From Nostoc cf. commune SO-36 (GTDB lineage Bacteria; Cyanobacteriota; Cyanobacteriia; Cyanobacteriales; Nostocaceae), in the NCBI RefSeq assembly GCF_023734775.1, contig NZ_AP025732.1:2672501-2736500 (forward strand): a DNA stretch of 64,000 nt, given 5' to 3'. The notes beneath the pieces are model-generated. The model worked only from the letters and a program-made list of their open reading frames with translations, searched no databases and was not told the origin of the DNA. Below are positions 50,401 through 63,050 of the stretch, piece after piece (the stretch's first letter is position 1; each line of letters begins with the position of its first letter). Position numbers and translations under genes: made by a program.

Positions 50401-52223
50401 ATCTCCGAGCATATTCTGGCTTGGGTTCTAATAAGTTACCCCGTTCACCCAGTTCTACTTTCAGAGACATCACTAGCTTTTCCCGCAGGGGATCAATTGC
50501 TGGGTTCGTCACCTGAGCAAAGCGCTGTTTGAAATAGTCATACAGCAGGTGGGGTTTTGTTGACAGCACTGCTAAAGGAATATCATCACCCATGCAGAAA
50601 GTTGGCTCTGAACCTGCGATCGCCATTGGATGAATCACCATTTCCACATCTTCTGTGGTGTAGCCAAAGGCAGTTTGCAGCTGAAGCAATGTTTGCTTGT
50701 CAATTTTGTTAGTTGTACTATGGCCGTTACCATTTTCTGTAGCCAGATGTCCATTTCCATTCACATGTGCCGACTGACTAATGACAATTTGTTTGAGTTC
50801 TTGACGGTACTGTTGCAGCCATTCACCATAAGGGTGCTGCTTGGCAATGCGCTGCTTAATCTCCCAATTCTTCAGGACTTCATGATTTTCTAAATCCACG
50901 GCAATCATTTGCCCTGGGCCGAGTCTACCTTTCTCGACAATATCGGCTTCTGGGAAGTCCACTACACCAGCTTCCGAAGCTACGACAATGTAATCATCTT
51001 TGGTGATCGCATAGCGAGCTGGTCTTAAACCATTACGATCTAGAGTTGCACCAACTTTTTTGCCATCACTAAATACTAAAAGTGCTGGCCCGTCCCAAGC
51101 TTCTTGCAAACCACTGTAATATTCGTTAGAAATCAACAATTTCTGGAGAGTCACGTAAAGAAGGCTGATTTTGGTAAGCCTCTGGAACCATAATCATTAA
51201 AGCTTCTAAAGGGCTGCGTCCAGAGCAAACTAACAATTCCACTACGTTGTCTAAGGTAGCTGAGTCGCTGTTATCAATATGAACTAGTGGCTTGAGTTCC
51301 TTGATGCGAGTCTCCTGCAAAGAGGCTGCGCCGTTTTCATGCGCGGAGCGCTGTACGCCCCATACAGGATGATCCAGACTAGCTTCTCGTGCCATCATCC
51401 AGTTGATGTTACCTAACAAGGTATTGATTTCGCCGTTGTGACCCAAAAGCCGCATTGGTTGAGCTAGAGGCCACTTGGGCATTGTGTTGGTACTAAAGCG
51501 GCGGTGATAGACAGCAAAGGCGCTTTTATAAGCTGGATTCTTTAAATCGTCATAAAAGTCGCCCAATACAGCAGAACGCACCATGCCTTTGTAGACAATT
51601 GTGCGACTTGACAACGAGCAGATATAAAATTCTTCTGAGATGTTGGTTGCAACTTTACTAATTCGGCGGCGGGTAATGTACAACTGCCGTTCTAATTCAT
51701 CGCCGCTTTTGTCAACAGAAGCTAACAATACTTGTTCAATCTTGGGTTGATTTTCTCTTGCTTGTACCCCAAGTAAATCAGGTTGCACTGGCACAACTCG
51801 CCAACCCAGTACAGTGAGTTTTTCTTCAGCAGCTACTTGCTCAACTGCCGCCCTAGCTTTTTGTGCTGTTTCCTGGTCTTGTGGTAGAAAGATCATCCCA
51901 ACAGCTATATTATTGATGGATGGAAGTTCCTTTCCACTTTCGGCAAAGTCTTGTTGGAACAACTCCCAAGGGATAGCTGTCAATACTCCAGCACCATCAC
52001 CAGAATCTTGATCGGCGCTACAACCTCCCCGGTGTTCTAAGCAGGTTAAAGCAGCTAAGGCTTTTTCGACAATTTCGTGGCTGATATGATTTTGGCGATG
52101 AGCAATAAAACCCACACCACAGGCATCTCGTTCTTCTACTAACCACTTTTGCCCCTGATAGGTATCTCTTGAGTTGATATTCGCTGTGATTTGTTGGTTT
52201 TGATTCATCGGTTTATTATTCAT
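47482..52223 (-). CDS. glsF: Ferredoxin-dependent glutamate synthase, with two frameshifts
   Basis: Three collinear frames (52223-51126, 51154-48161, and about 48190-47482) encode one protein of about 1579 residues, normal for the family. Class II glutaminase: catalytic Cys in ERDACGVGF after a short propeptide. Synthase domain: FMN-barrel with [12 protein letters not shown] and the 3Fe-4S cysteines in [16 protein letters not shown]-terminal beta-helix: [15 protein letters not shown]. One extra base at 51126-51127 (DFYEYYSGL when removed) and one near 48193 ([15 protein letters not shown]) break the frame. It makes glutamate from 2-oxoglutarate and glutamine with reduced ferredoxin, the second half of GS-GOGAT. 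Two insertions in this core gene suggest sequence errors. Confidence 0.92.
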
Positions 52224-53208
52224 ACCCTGTTCCTGAAGTATTGAGTTACCAATTTTGCCACTACGTTATGGGGAAAATTTTCTAAATTCAGCGATGGAAA
52301 AATATACAAGCACCGAAATTTAGGGAAAAAAAATTTTAACTTCGGTTTTACTTTCTTAGTTCACCCGTGTTAAAATTCTTGCGTTTTTTTATGTATTTAT
52401 GCGCTGTTATACAATTTACCTCCGCCAAGACATCATTTTTGCCCTGACAGTTTCTTTTTTATATTGTGAAGCTAAGTATTTTTTCAATTTCTTTTTCCAG
52501 ATGCACGCTAGCTACTCATGGAGCCAATTTCGGCTCACCTGAAACAAAACTAAAAGCTGCACTATTTTTTAAAGCCAAAGCCAAGATAATTCGTAATTAA
52601 TCGTGACGATCAAGAACCCACTCTAAGCAGTCGCGTTGCGTTTCTTAGAGAAGCTATGCTAAAGGCTTTACGCTACGCTACCTTAATTCGTGGTTGCAAT
52701 CAGTGAGGGGTTCTACCCTCCATTGTCTTGTTAACCATTGAATTAAAAATTGAGTCTGAACTGGTTTACCTTTTTAATTACGAATTACAAATTAGTAATT
52801 ATTTGGTTATCCTGATCCAGCAATAAAATCAGCGTATTACAATATATACCCATTTGACAATTCCCAAATATCTTTGTTGTCTAGAGTTTTGCCGCTTACC
52901 AGTTAGCACCTGTATTACTATTAACTAGACCTTACTGAACTAGGAGCATTCAGTGAGGATTAAATATCTTAATCCAGTTTTGATTATCAAAACTACCGTG
53001 TATAGTGTGGTTAGAATTAGTGCCAGTTAAAACACTTGAGTGCAGTGGCTTTAGCGTCTAAATAAATTGATTGGCTTTTAAAAGAGATGACTATCCAATA
53101 TATATAATACCATGTTTTTTAAAAAATTAAGTCACGTTTTTTTGATATTTCCAAATAATTAGTTAGTTTATACCTTGGGTAATATGTTTCAAAAATACCT
53201 AGTAAATT
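52224..53208. other. 985-bp spacer between divergent glsF and glycosidase genes
   Basis: No gene is visible. It must carry the glsF promoter (minus) and that of the glycosidase gene (plus). A palindromic-repeat cluster lies at about 52630-52683 (GTTTCTTAGAGAAGC, GCTTTACGCTACGC). I looked for an NtcA site (GTA-8-TAC) and found only imperfect spacings. Confidence 0.45.
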
Positions 53209-55303
53209 ATGGTAAAAATGCCGAATTGTTGCCAATCAGGGATTAATGATGGTTCTGCCCGCCGTACTCCTTTGGAGAAGCAAGCTCGTAGCGTCTCCAA
53301 GAGTTGGCATCGCAGATTTTTCCGGGCTACTATGTCACCAATATTTTTAATAGCACTATGCTTAACTACTACCTGTGCTACCAACGCCCAGGAGTCTCCA
53401 AAAAACGCCCAATCAATACCAAGGCTCATCTCCCAGTCACCTGCACCTGCTTTAACAGGCGTAATCTCCTCTGGTAATCAAATTTCCCTCAATGGTCGTA
53501 CTTTACCAGGAAGTTGGTTGCAGCGATCTGGTAAAGCTGGTCAGATCACAACTCATGTCAGTGATGGGGTATTTAGGCAGTTAATTGGAGTAAATTTCTT
53601 AAATAGTAGTAACTCAGTAAAGCAACCAATACAGTGGTTTTCATCGGTGACAACGCCACTGGTTTTAACCACCAGACTATTAGGAGCATATCGCTATCTG
53701 GATATTAGCAATTTTGCTCAAACATCTGGATGGGAAATCCGAACCAATGGCAACATTTTGGTGATTGCTACCCCAAAAGCACAAGTCACAAATATTGTTC
53801 AGAGCCAGGAACCTCCAGAGGCAAGTGCCCCTTTGCAACAAACTCGGATTATTGTCGAGTTAGATCGTCCCACTCCCTGGCAAGTTTTACAAGGATCAGC
53901 GATCGCAAAATCGCAAACTCCATCCTCTGATCCCGACACGCCAACTCCCAAACCCACTACACCACTAAATAGACAGTGGACAATTACTCTGGATGGAATA
54001 GCCGATCCCCTTTTGATAGAACGCTATACCCCCCAGCCACCACCAGCGCCACCAACATTGCTGCCAAACCTGCTTAAACAATTATTACCAGTTACACCAA
54101 CACAACCAATACCAGCACCAACCCCTGAACCACTGATTCAAAAAGTCGAGGTAGTGAAAAACCAAACTATTATTAGCCTGAGCGTTCCCTTCGGTTTATC
54201 GCCTCAAGTTAGTACTGTCGCTAACCCCAATCGCCTGATTATCCATATTCGACCCGATCCTTTAGAAGAGCGGGATATTACTTGGGTTCCAGGATTGCGC
54301 TGGCGACAGCATTATGTCAACTTAGGCACAGAACGCTTCCCAGTGGTCTGGTTAGAAGTTAATCCCCGCAAGTTTGGGCTAGCGTTAAAACCTATGTGGG
54401 CTAGTACTGATGGGCTGACGGGTACTGCTCCCTTAATTCAAACAGCACAACGTTACTTAGCAGTAGCTGGAATTAATGGTGGCTATTTTAACCGCAATAA
54501 CAGATTGCCACTGGGTGCGATTCGTCAGAATAATCAGTGGTTATCAGGCCCCCATTCTGAATCGAGGTGCGATCGCTTGGAATAATTCAGGCCAATTTTA
54601 CTTCGGTCGTCTCACCTTGGAAGAAACTTTAATTACAGCAAATGACCAGCGCCTACCAATTCTGTTTCTCAACAGTGGTTACGTCCAGAGTGGCATTGCT
54701 CGTTATACCTCAGCTTGGGGATCAACTTATACACCCCTGACAGATAACGAAATTATCTTAGTGGTAGAAAAAGACCAAATTATTAATCAGTTACCAGGTG
54801 GCAAAGTTGGTGAGACACCGATTCCAATTCCCCAGGATGGCTACCTATTAACTTTACGCGCTAACGCTACTACTGCTGCTTCCCAGCTACCTATTGGAAG
54901 CGCAGTAAGTATTTCCAGTACCACTACTCCAGCTGATTTTAGTCGTTATCCCCACATTATCGGTGCTGGGCCGCTATTAGTCCAAAATCGTCAAATTGTC
55001 CTTGATGCCAAAGGCGAAAAATTCAGCAATGCCTTTATTGCCGAAAAGGCCATTCGTAGCGGTATTTGCACAACAGCAACAGGCACACTGATGATTACTG
55101 CCACACATAATCGTGTTGGCGGTTATGGGCCTAATTTGGCAGAACATGCCCAATTGATGCAACAAATGGGCTGTGTGGATGCCCTAAATTTGGATGGTGG
55201 TAGTTCTACTAGCCTTTACTTAGGAGGACAACTACTTGATCGATCCCCTAGTACCGCTGCTCGTGTTCATAATGGAATTGGTATTTTCCTGAAACCACGA
55301 TAA
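53209..55303 (+). CDS. Phosphodiester glycosidase family (NAGPA-like) exported protein, frameshifted at 54549-54553
   Basis: Two frames form one protein of about 697 residues. A hydrophobic segment (about 42-56) is a signal peptide core; the preceding 30 residues are encoded by a genomic repeat. The middle has a Pro-rich linker (about 245-310). The C-terminal NAGPA/DUF2233 domain has VAGINGGYFNRNN (first frame), then IIGAGPLLV, ALNLDGGSSTSLY and ARVHNGIGIFL (second frame). Removing one C of the five at 54549-54553 joins them (LSGPILNRGAIAWN). The family cleaves phosphodiester-linked sugars, possibly on cell-wall polymers. The homopolymer indel suggests a sequence error. Confidence 0.8.
53264..53302. 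repeat. GC-rich dispersed repeat inside a coding region
   Basis: GTACTCCTTTGGAGAAGCAAG followed by CTCGTAGCGTCTCC (with the internal break at 53284) matches the repeat in the MITE-like element at 33511-33545. Here it is read in frame as residues 19-31 of the glycosidase. Confidence 0.6.
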
Positions 55304-55574
55304 TAAGTGAGTAGGGATTAGAGAATGGGGAATGAAAAAGTTTCTTAATCACCAATGCCCCATGCCCAATCCTCAATCACTTTTTAAAGTTTAGAACAAG
55401 CTGTCATTTTGCTTGATGAAGACTTCGTGTAGACATCATAGTTTTAGTAGTGATGATTTACACCATAAGGTTTGATTTTGCTATCTTTATCAAGGTGCGA
55501 CAAAATTGCTGATTTCCAACGTTGCAATATAGCGCCAGATTTTTTATCAATAGTAAGAGTATCAACGGTTTGTT

Positions 55575-56015
55575 ATGTCTCCAAATGAGGTAACTATGGC
55601 TCGGTATCAAGAAACTACACAGACTGAAACTCTACACCTACCTTCAAATATCACTTCCAAAGGCGTTGCTGCAACTGAATTACGTCCTTGGGGTGCTTTT
55701 ACAGTTTTGGAAGAAGGGCGCGGATACAAAATTAAGCGCATCGAAGTTAAGCCCGGACATCGCCTCAGTCTACAAATGCACCATCACCGCAGTGAACATT
55801 GGATTGTCGTCTCTGGTACAGCTAGGGTAACTTGCGGCGAGAAAGAAGTACTACTGAGCAATAATGAGTCAACTTATGTACCCCAATGTACATCTCATCG
55901 CTTAGAAAATCCTGGCGTGATCCCCTTGGTATTGATCGAAGTGCAAAATGGGGAATATTTGGGAGAAGATGATATCATTCGCTACCAAGATGACTATGCT
56001 CGTACCAAGGATTAA
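55575..56015 (+). CDS. Cupin protein, mannose-6-phosphate isomerase type II-like
   Basis: The 146-residue protein (ATG 55575; ATG 55596 also possible) is a single cupin: RPWGAFTVLEEGRGYKIKRI (about 37-56), metal-binding motif PGHRLSLQMHHHRSEHW (about 59-75), VVSGTARVT, and STYVPQCTSHRLENPG. It matches the C-terminal isomerase domain of bifunctional mannose-1-phosphate guanylyltransferase/phosphomannose isomerases, without the nucleotidyltransferase part. It may interconvert fructose- and mannose-6-phosphate or bind sugars for polysaccharide synthesis. Confidence 0.87.
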   Translation: MSPNEVTMARYQETTQTETLHLPSNITSKGVAATELRPWGAFTVLEEGRGYKIKRIEVKPGHRLSLQMHHHRSEHWIVVSGTARVTCGEKEVLLSNNESTYVPQCTSHRLENPGVIPLVLIEVQNGEYLGEDDIIRYQDDYARTKD

Positions 56016-56083
56016 AACCAAAAGAACGCTATTAAAGCTCTAATCCCAAAACTCAATACATTTGTGTGCATATCTTTGGGAAC

Positions 56084-56136
56084 CACAACACACTTTAGTC
56101 CGTACCTATTTAAGGTGGGGACTAAAGTATGTTGTG
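56084..56136. repeat. 53-bp hairpin element between cupin and SufA-like genes
   Basis: The arms CACAACACACTTTAGTCC (56084-56101) and GGACTAAAGTATGTTGTG (56119-56136) pair at 17 of 18 positions. The 17-base loop holds a smaller ACCT/AGGT stem. No T run follows, so it is not a standard terminator. It could be a tiny palindromic mobile element or RNA structure. Confidence 0.6.
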
Positions 56137-56259
56137 CTATAAATGTAGTAATAGCGATCGCCCTCATCGGTTCGATGATTTGGAATTTTCAAGAAGCTAG
56201 GATTAACCCATCTGTCTGTAAAATGAAGATGGGGTATTCAATTGCAAAAAACGAGTTCC

Positions 56260-56586
56260 ATGATTCATCTGAGTCAAGCAGCCGCAAGTGAGATTGGGCG
56301 AATAAAGTCCAAGCAGCAGCCAAATGTTTTGTTTCGGTTGGCAGTAAAACCAGGTGGTTGTTCTGGATTCTTTTATGAGATGTCCTTCGATGAAGCAATA
56401 AAAGTTGGCGACCAGGTTTTAAACTTGGATGAGCTTCAAGTAGTCATAGATGCCGCAAGCTTAAATTACCTCAACGGTTTGAGGGTGGATTATTCAGAAG
56501 ACTTAATGGGTGGTGGTTTTCGCTTCCACAACCCCCAGGCGATCGCAACCTGTAGCTGTGGTAATTCATTCTCCACAACTAGTTAA
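56260..56586 (+). CDS. HesB/IscA/SufA family iron-sulfur carrier
   Basis: The product is 108 residues from ATG 56260; the TTG at 56242 gives a poorer start. The A-type carrier pattern is present: VKPGGCSGFFYEM (first Cys near residue 35) and the C-terminal CSCGNSF pair. The three conserved cysteines bind a 2Fe-2S or 4Fe-4S cluster for transfer to apoproteins. With sufE at 9282 the window holds two parts of the Fe-S assembly system, though not as an operon. Confidence 0.92.
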   Translation: MIHLSQAAASEIGRIKSKQQPNVLFRLAVKPGGCSGFFYEMSFDEAIKVGDQVLNLDELQVVIDAASLNYLNGLRVDYSEDLMGGGFRFHNPQAIATCSCGNSFSTTS

Positions 56587-56657
56587 TAGTCCAAAATTTA
56601 GCGATCGTTTGCCAATAACAAAGGAAAAATGACCAAGTAATTAAGGAAAAATTACAA

Positions 56658-56687
56658 TTGACATAAATCCGTAAAAAACGATATAAT
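56658..56687 (+). promoter_or_regulatory. Consensus sigma-70-type promoter of the str operon
   Basis: TTGACA (56658-56663) and TATAAT (56682-56687) are both perfect consensus boxes with an 18-base spacer, 50 bases before the rpsL ATG. This is the clearest promoter in the window. Confidence 0.85.
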
Positions 56688-56737
56688 TAGGATTTGTTAA
56701 AACTTAGACATATAAGCAGCTTTACGCGCTGTAACTC

Positions 56738-57121
56738 ATGCCAACAATACAGCAGCTAATACGTAACGAGCGCGAACAAGCGCGTCAGAAAACCAAGTCC
56801 CCGGCTCTGAAACAATGCCCCCAACGTCGGGGAGTTTGTACCAGAGTATACACGACCACACCAAAAAAGCCTAACTCAGCTCTACGTAAAGTAGCAAGAG
56901 TCAGGCTTACCTCTGGATTTGAAGTCACAGCTTATATTCCAGGTATTGGTCACAACTTACAAGAACACTCAGTTGTGATGATTCGTGGCGGTCGGGTTAA
57001 GGATCTACCAGGCGTGAGATACCACATTATCCGTGGCACCCTAGATACAGCCGGAGTCAAAGACCGTAAACAAGGGCGTTCCAAGTATGGAACCAAGCGT
57101 CCGAAAGAAGCGAAAAAATAG
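56738..57121 (+). CDS. rpsL: 30S ribosomal protein S12
   Basis: The 127-residue S12 has the conserved [38 protein letters not shown] block (about 21-58) and [13 protein letters not shown] with [12 protein letters not shown] (about 71-100). The lysine in TPKKPNS, altered in streptomycin resistance elsewhere, is wild type (K). First gene of the str operon, driven by the promoter at 56658. S12 sits at the decoding centre. Confidence 0.98.
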   Translation: MPTIQQLIRNEREQARQKTKSPALKQCPQRRGVCTRVYTTTPKKPNSALRKVARVRLTSGFEVTAYIPGIGHNLQEHSVVMIRGGRVKDLPGVRYHIIRGTLDTAGVKDRKQGRSKYGTKRPKEAKK

Positions 57122-57640
57122 GATTAGGCGATTAATCGCATCCAACACGATTAATCGTCTACTCAGAAGCGCCCAAGGACAAAAAACTATCAGGTCTGTC
57201 TTCTACGAGCAGTAATGAAAGCTGCTCAAGTCTGTTTAAAAAAATCAAGCAAGCTACACCTACACTAAGCGAGCAAGTGTAGAAGTTCAGAGGAAAACGC
57301 TGTAACCCACAGCAAAACTCTAATCTGGACATTAAGGTTTAAAATGTTGTCGCCTTGAGTATTTAGTTGCAGCTAGCAAGTCAATGAATTTCAGATTTGC
57401 GGTTTTGGATTGGTCGAACCCACAAGGGGATGAGACTTACAGACTTTTGATTTTTCCAATCCTTGTGGTCGGAACATCTACCAAAAACTCTAATCCAAAA
57501 TTGGCAGTCAATTAAGTCAGCCTTGCTGCAACAGTCGGAAACTTAATTTGAGAAAGTCTGAGGATTGAGTTCCACAGCTTTTAGTTTCCGGTGTCTGATA
57601 GCATATAATTTCGTTGCCAATTCCGAATTAAAGGTGAAGT
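57122..57640 (+). other. 519-base rpsL-rpsG intercistronic region with alternative stems
   Basis: No gene is visible. Besides the hairpin at its start, GGATTGG (57407-57413) can pair with CCAATCC (57456-57462), and CCACAAGG (57420-57427) with CCTTGTGG (57461-57468); the two pairings share bases, so they may be mutually exclusive. A TATAAT box at 57604-57609 could serve an internal promoter before rpsG, with only a weak -35. The rpsG ribosome site is AAGGTGAAGT. Confidence 0.5.
57129..57157 (+). promoter_or_regulatory. Intercistronic hairpin after rpsL
   Basis: Two copies of the self-complementary CGATTAATCG (57129-57138 and 57148-57157) can pair as a 10-bp stem with a 9-base loop, beginning 7 bases after the rpsL stop. 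A matching structure follows rpsG at 58121-58151. Confidence 0.55.
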
Positions 57641-58111
57641 ATGTCTCGTCGTGGTGTTATTCAAAGGCGCCCAGTCCCGTCTGACTCCGTATATAACAGT
57701 CGCCTTGTGAGCATGATTATCAGGCGGATCATGCGTCATGGCAAGAAATCACTTGCCGCACGAATTGTTTATGAAGCATTGAAAACTATTGAGGAACGCA
57801 CTGGTAACGGTGCTTTAGAAACCTTTGAAAGAGCGGTGCGAAATGCCACGCCTTTAGTAGAAGTAAAAGCTCGGCGAGTTGGTGGAGCAACCTACCAAGT
57901 ACCAATGGAAGTGCGTACAGAACGGGGTACTACCCTAGCTCTGCGTTGGTTAGTGCAATATTCCCGCTCCAGACCAGGGCGGACAATGGCAAGCAAGCTG
58001 GCAAATGAGTTAATGGATGCTGCCAACGAAACTGGTAATGCGATTCGGAAACGTGAAGAAACGCACCGGATGGCGGAAGCTAACAAAGCATTCGCACACT
58101 ATCGTTACTAA
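57641..58111 (+). CDS. rpsG: 30S ribosomal protein S7
   Basis: The 156-residue S7 begins [15 protein letters not shown] and has [34 protein letters not shown] (about 55-88), the conserved rRNA-binding block, and ends [12 protein letters not shown]. It organises the 3' major domain of 16S rRNA. In Escherichia coli S7 represses its own operon through the S12-S7 intercistronic RNA; the long spacer here could do something comparable, but this is inference. Confidence 0.98.
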   Translation: MSRRGVIQRRPVPSDSVYNSRLVSMIIRRIMRHGKKSLAARIVYEALKTIEERTGNGALETFERAVRNATPLVEVKARRVGGATYQVPMEVRTERGTTLALRWLVQYSRSRPGRTMASKLANELMDAANETGNAIRKREETHRMAEANKAFAHYRY

Positions 58112-58120
58112 GTAGAAAAG

Positions 58121-58151
58121 CGATATATCGCCCTTCAGAAGCGGTATATCG
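58121..58151 (+). promoter_or_regulatory. Intercistronic hairpin after rpsG
   Basis: CGATATATCG (58121-58130) pairs with CGGTATATCG (58142-58151) over 10 bp with one G-T pair and an 11-base loop, starting 9 bases after the rpsG stop. It mirrors the layout after rpsL. Confidence 0.5.
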
Positions 58152-58250
58152 TATGCTTTACAAAAAGAAGACGGTTTTCCCTAAAAGTATAGAATCTTAA
58201 CAAAGAGTAATATACAAGATATCATGAGGCAAAAACTATAGGAGGTAGCT

Positions 58251-60329
<2,079 letters not shown>

Positions 60330-60352
60330 TTAAAATAAGGAAATGAGCATTC

Positions 60353-61582
<1,230 letters not shown>

Positions 61583-61600
61583 CACCTTTTCGCTCATAAC

Positions 61601-61642
61601 AAAGGAGCAGAGATGGTCTTTATTGTGCCTCTCTGCTCCTTT
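61601..61642 (+). terminator. Hairpin between tuf and rpsJ
   Basis: A perfect 12-bp stem AAAGGAGCAGAG/CTCTGCTCCTTT (61601-61612 with 61631-61642) with an 18-base loop follows tuf. The tail is T-rich but interrupted (CTCTTCCCTCTATAAA), so termination may be partial and rpsJ may be expressed by read-through. Confidence 0.55.
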
Positions 61643-61655
61643 CTCTTCCCTCTAT

Positions 61656-61738
61656 AAATAAGGTAATAGGTTACAGGGGACAGGTAATAGTTTTCTGTAA
61701 CCTATACCCTGTAACCTTTAACCTGTAAATACTCCCCT
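61656..61738. repeat. STRR-like GGTTACAGG repeats between tuf and rpsJ
   Basis: GGTAATAGGTTACAGGGG and CTGTAACCTATACCCTGTAACC are complementary tandem units that can fold back. They resemble the heptamer repeats at other gene ends. Confidence 0.55.
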
Positions 61739-61765
61739 AATTACGCAGAACCTGGAAAATTAAAG

Positions 61766-62083
61766 ATGGCAACTCTACAGCAGCAGAAAATTAGAATTCG
61801 CTTACAAGCTTTTGACCGACGCTTATTAGACACATCTTGCGAGAAGATTGTAGATACAGCTAACCGCACCAATGCTACAGCCGTAGGCCCAATTCCTTTA
61901 CCAACAAAACGCCGGATCTATTGTGTGCTGCGATCGCCTCACGTAGATAAAGATTCACGGGAACACTTTGAAACCCGTACTCATCGCCGGATCATTGATA
62001 TTTACCAGCCCTCTTCTAAGACTATTGATGCCCTGATGAAATTGGATCTACCATCAGGTGTAGATATTGAAGTCAAACTTTAA
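61766..62083 (+). CDS. rpsJ: 30S ribosomal protein S10
   Basis: The 105-residue S10 (NusE) has [15 protein letters not shown] at the start and [35 protein letters not shown] in the middle (about 40-75). Besides its ribosomal place it joins the transcription antitermination complex. Its location after tuf is standard for cyanobacteria. Confidence 0.98.
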   Translation: MATLQQQKIRIRLQAFDRRLLDTSCEKIVDTANRTNATAVGPIPLPTKRRIYCVLRSPHVDKDSREHFETRTHRRIIDIYQPSSKTIDALMKLDLPSGVDIEVKL

Positions 62084-62144
62084 TTTAGTCATTAGTCATT
62101 AGTACTCAGACAAACGACAAAAACAATAGTATAATTTTTTACAC

Positions 62145-62174
62145 AGCCCTGAAGAAATATATCTCAGGGCTTTT
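62145..62174 (+). terminator. Rho-independent terminator of rpsJ
   Basis: An 8-bp stem AGCCCTGA/TCAGGGCT (62145-62152 with 62164-62171) is followed directly by TTTTATTT. It ends the str operon. Confidence 0.8.
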
Positions 62175-62267
62175 ATTTAGCCAGGAAACAAATGATAGAA
62201 TGTAGATAAAGTACGGGAAAAGCAGAGAAAAAGAAATTTTAAAGATTAAGTTTATACCAAGATAACA

Positions 62268-62915
62268 ATGACATCATCTTCTAAAATTGCAGTTCGTGAA
62301 CTACCTCTGTTCCCGTTACCCGAAGTAGTTCTGTTTCCTACCAGACCGTTGCCTCTACACATCTTTGAATTTCGCTACCGAATCATGATGAACACGATTT
62401 TGGAGAGCGATCGCAGGTTCGGTGTTTTGATGTTCGATCCAGTCAAAGGTACAATCGCAAACACTGGTTGCTGTGCCGAAATTATTCATCACCAACGGCT
62501 GCCAGATGATCGGATCAAGATGATGACTTTAGGGCAGCAAAGATTTCGTGTATTAGAATATGTTCGTGAAAAGCCATACCGCGTTGGTTTAGTAGAGTGG
62601 ATAGAAGACCAACCACCGACTAAAGATTTGCGACCTTTATCAACTGAAGTAGAACAACTACTGCGAGATGTTGTGCGTCTATCAGCCAAATTAACCGAAC
62701 AAAATATCGAATTACCAGAAGATTTGCCTGATCTACCTACAGAGTTATCTTATTGGGTAGCCAGTAACCTTTATGGTGTCGCCGCAGAGCAGCAATTATT
62801 GTTAGAAATGCAAGATACTGTAACTCGTCTAGAGCGGGAAGCAGAAATTTTAACCTCTACTCGGAATCACTTGGCAGCTCGCGCTGTTCTCAAAGACACA
62901 TTTAGTGAAAAGTGA
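62268..62915 (+). CDS. Lon N-terminal (substrate-binding) domain protein
   Basis: The 215-residue protein is a stand-alone LON_substr_bdg domain: LPLFPLPEVVLFPTRPLPLHIFEFRYRIM split over residues 13-41, then MMTLGQQRFRVLEYVREKPYRVG, and a helical C-terminal half with LLLEMQDTVTRLEREAEIL. There is no ATPase or protease domain. Such proteins are common in cyanobacteria and plant plastids; the role is not established. Normal length, own transcript after the rpsJ terminator. Confidence 0.9.
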   Translation: MTSSSKIAVRELPLFPLPEVVLFPTRPLPLHIFEFRYRIMMNTILESDRRFGVLMFDPVKGTIANTGCCAEIIHHQRLPDDRIKMMTLGQQRFRVLEYVREKPYRVGLVEWIEDQPPTKDLRPLSTEVEQLLRDVVRLSAKLTEQNIELPEDLPDLPTELSYWVASNLYGVAAEQQLLLEMQDTVTRLEREAEILTSTRNHLAARAVLKDTFSEK

Positions 62916-63050
62916 AGAGTGAGGAGTTACAAGTTACGAGTTAGGAAGAAAAAACAAAAATAAAAGATCGACAACTTATAATTTATATTTCCTCAGCTAA
63001 ATAACTCGTAACTCCTAAATCCGAAATGATAATTTTTAACTCTTAACTTC
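62916..63050. repeat. STRR inverted repeat between convergent genes
   Basis: AGTGAGGAGTTACAAGTTACGAGTTAGG and CTCGTAACTCCTAAAT with TTAACTCTTAACTTCTC form complementary halves. It has the same GAGTTA family and location (between convergent genes) as 32632-32699. Confidence 0.65.

Noticed and set aside
52224..53208. NtcA operator upstream of glsF
   Set aside because: Candidate GTA...TAC pairs have spacings of 6 or 10 rather than 8, so no site is supported.
57413..57475. CRISPR-like unit (CCCACAAGGGGATGAGAC, TTTCCAATCCTTGTGG)
   Set aside because: Only one imperfect inverted pair; no regularly spaced direct repeats and no cas genes in the window.
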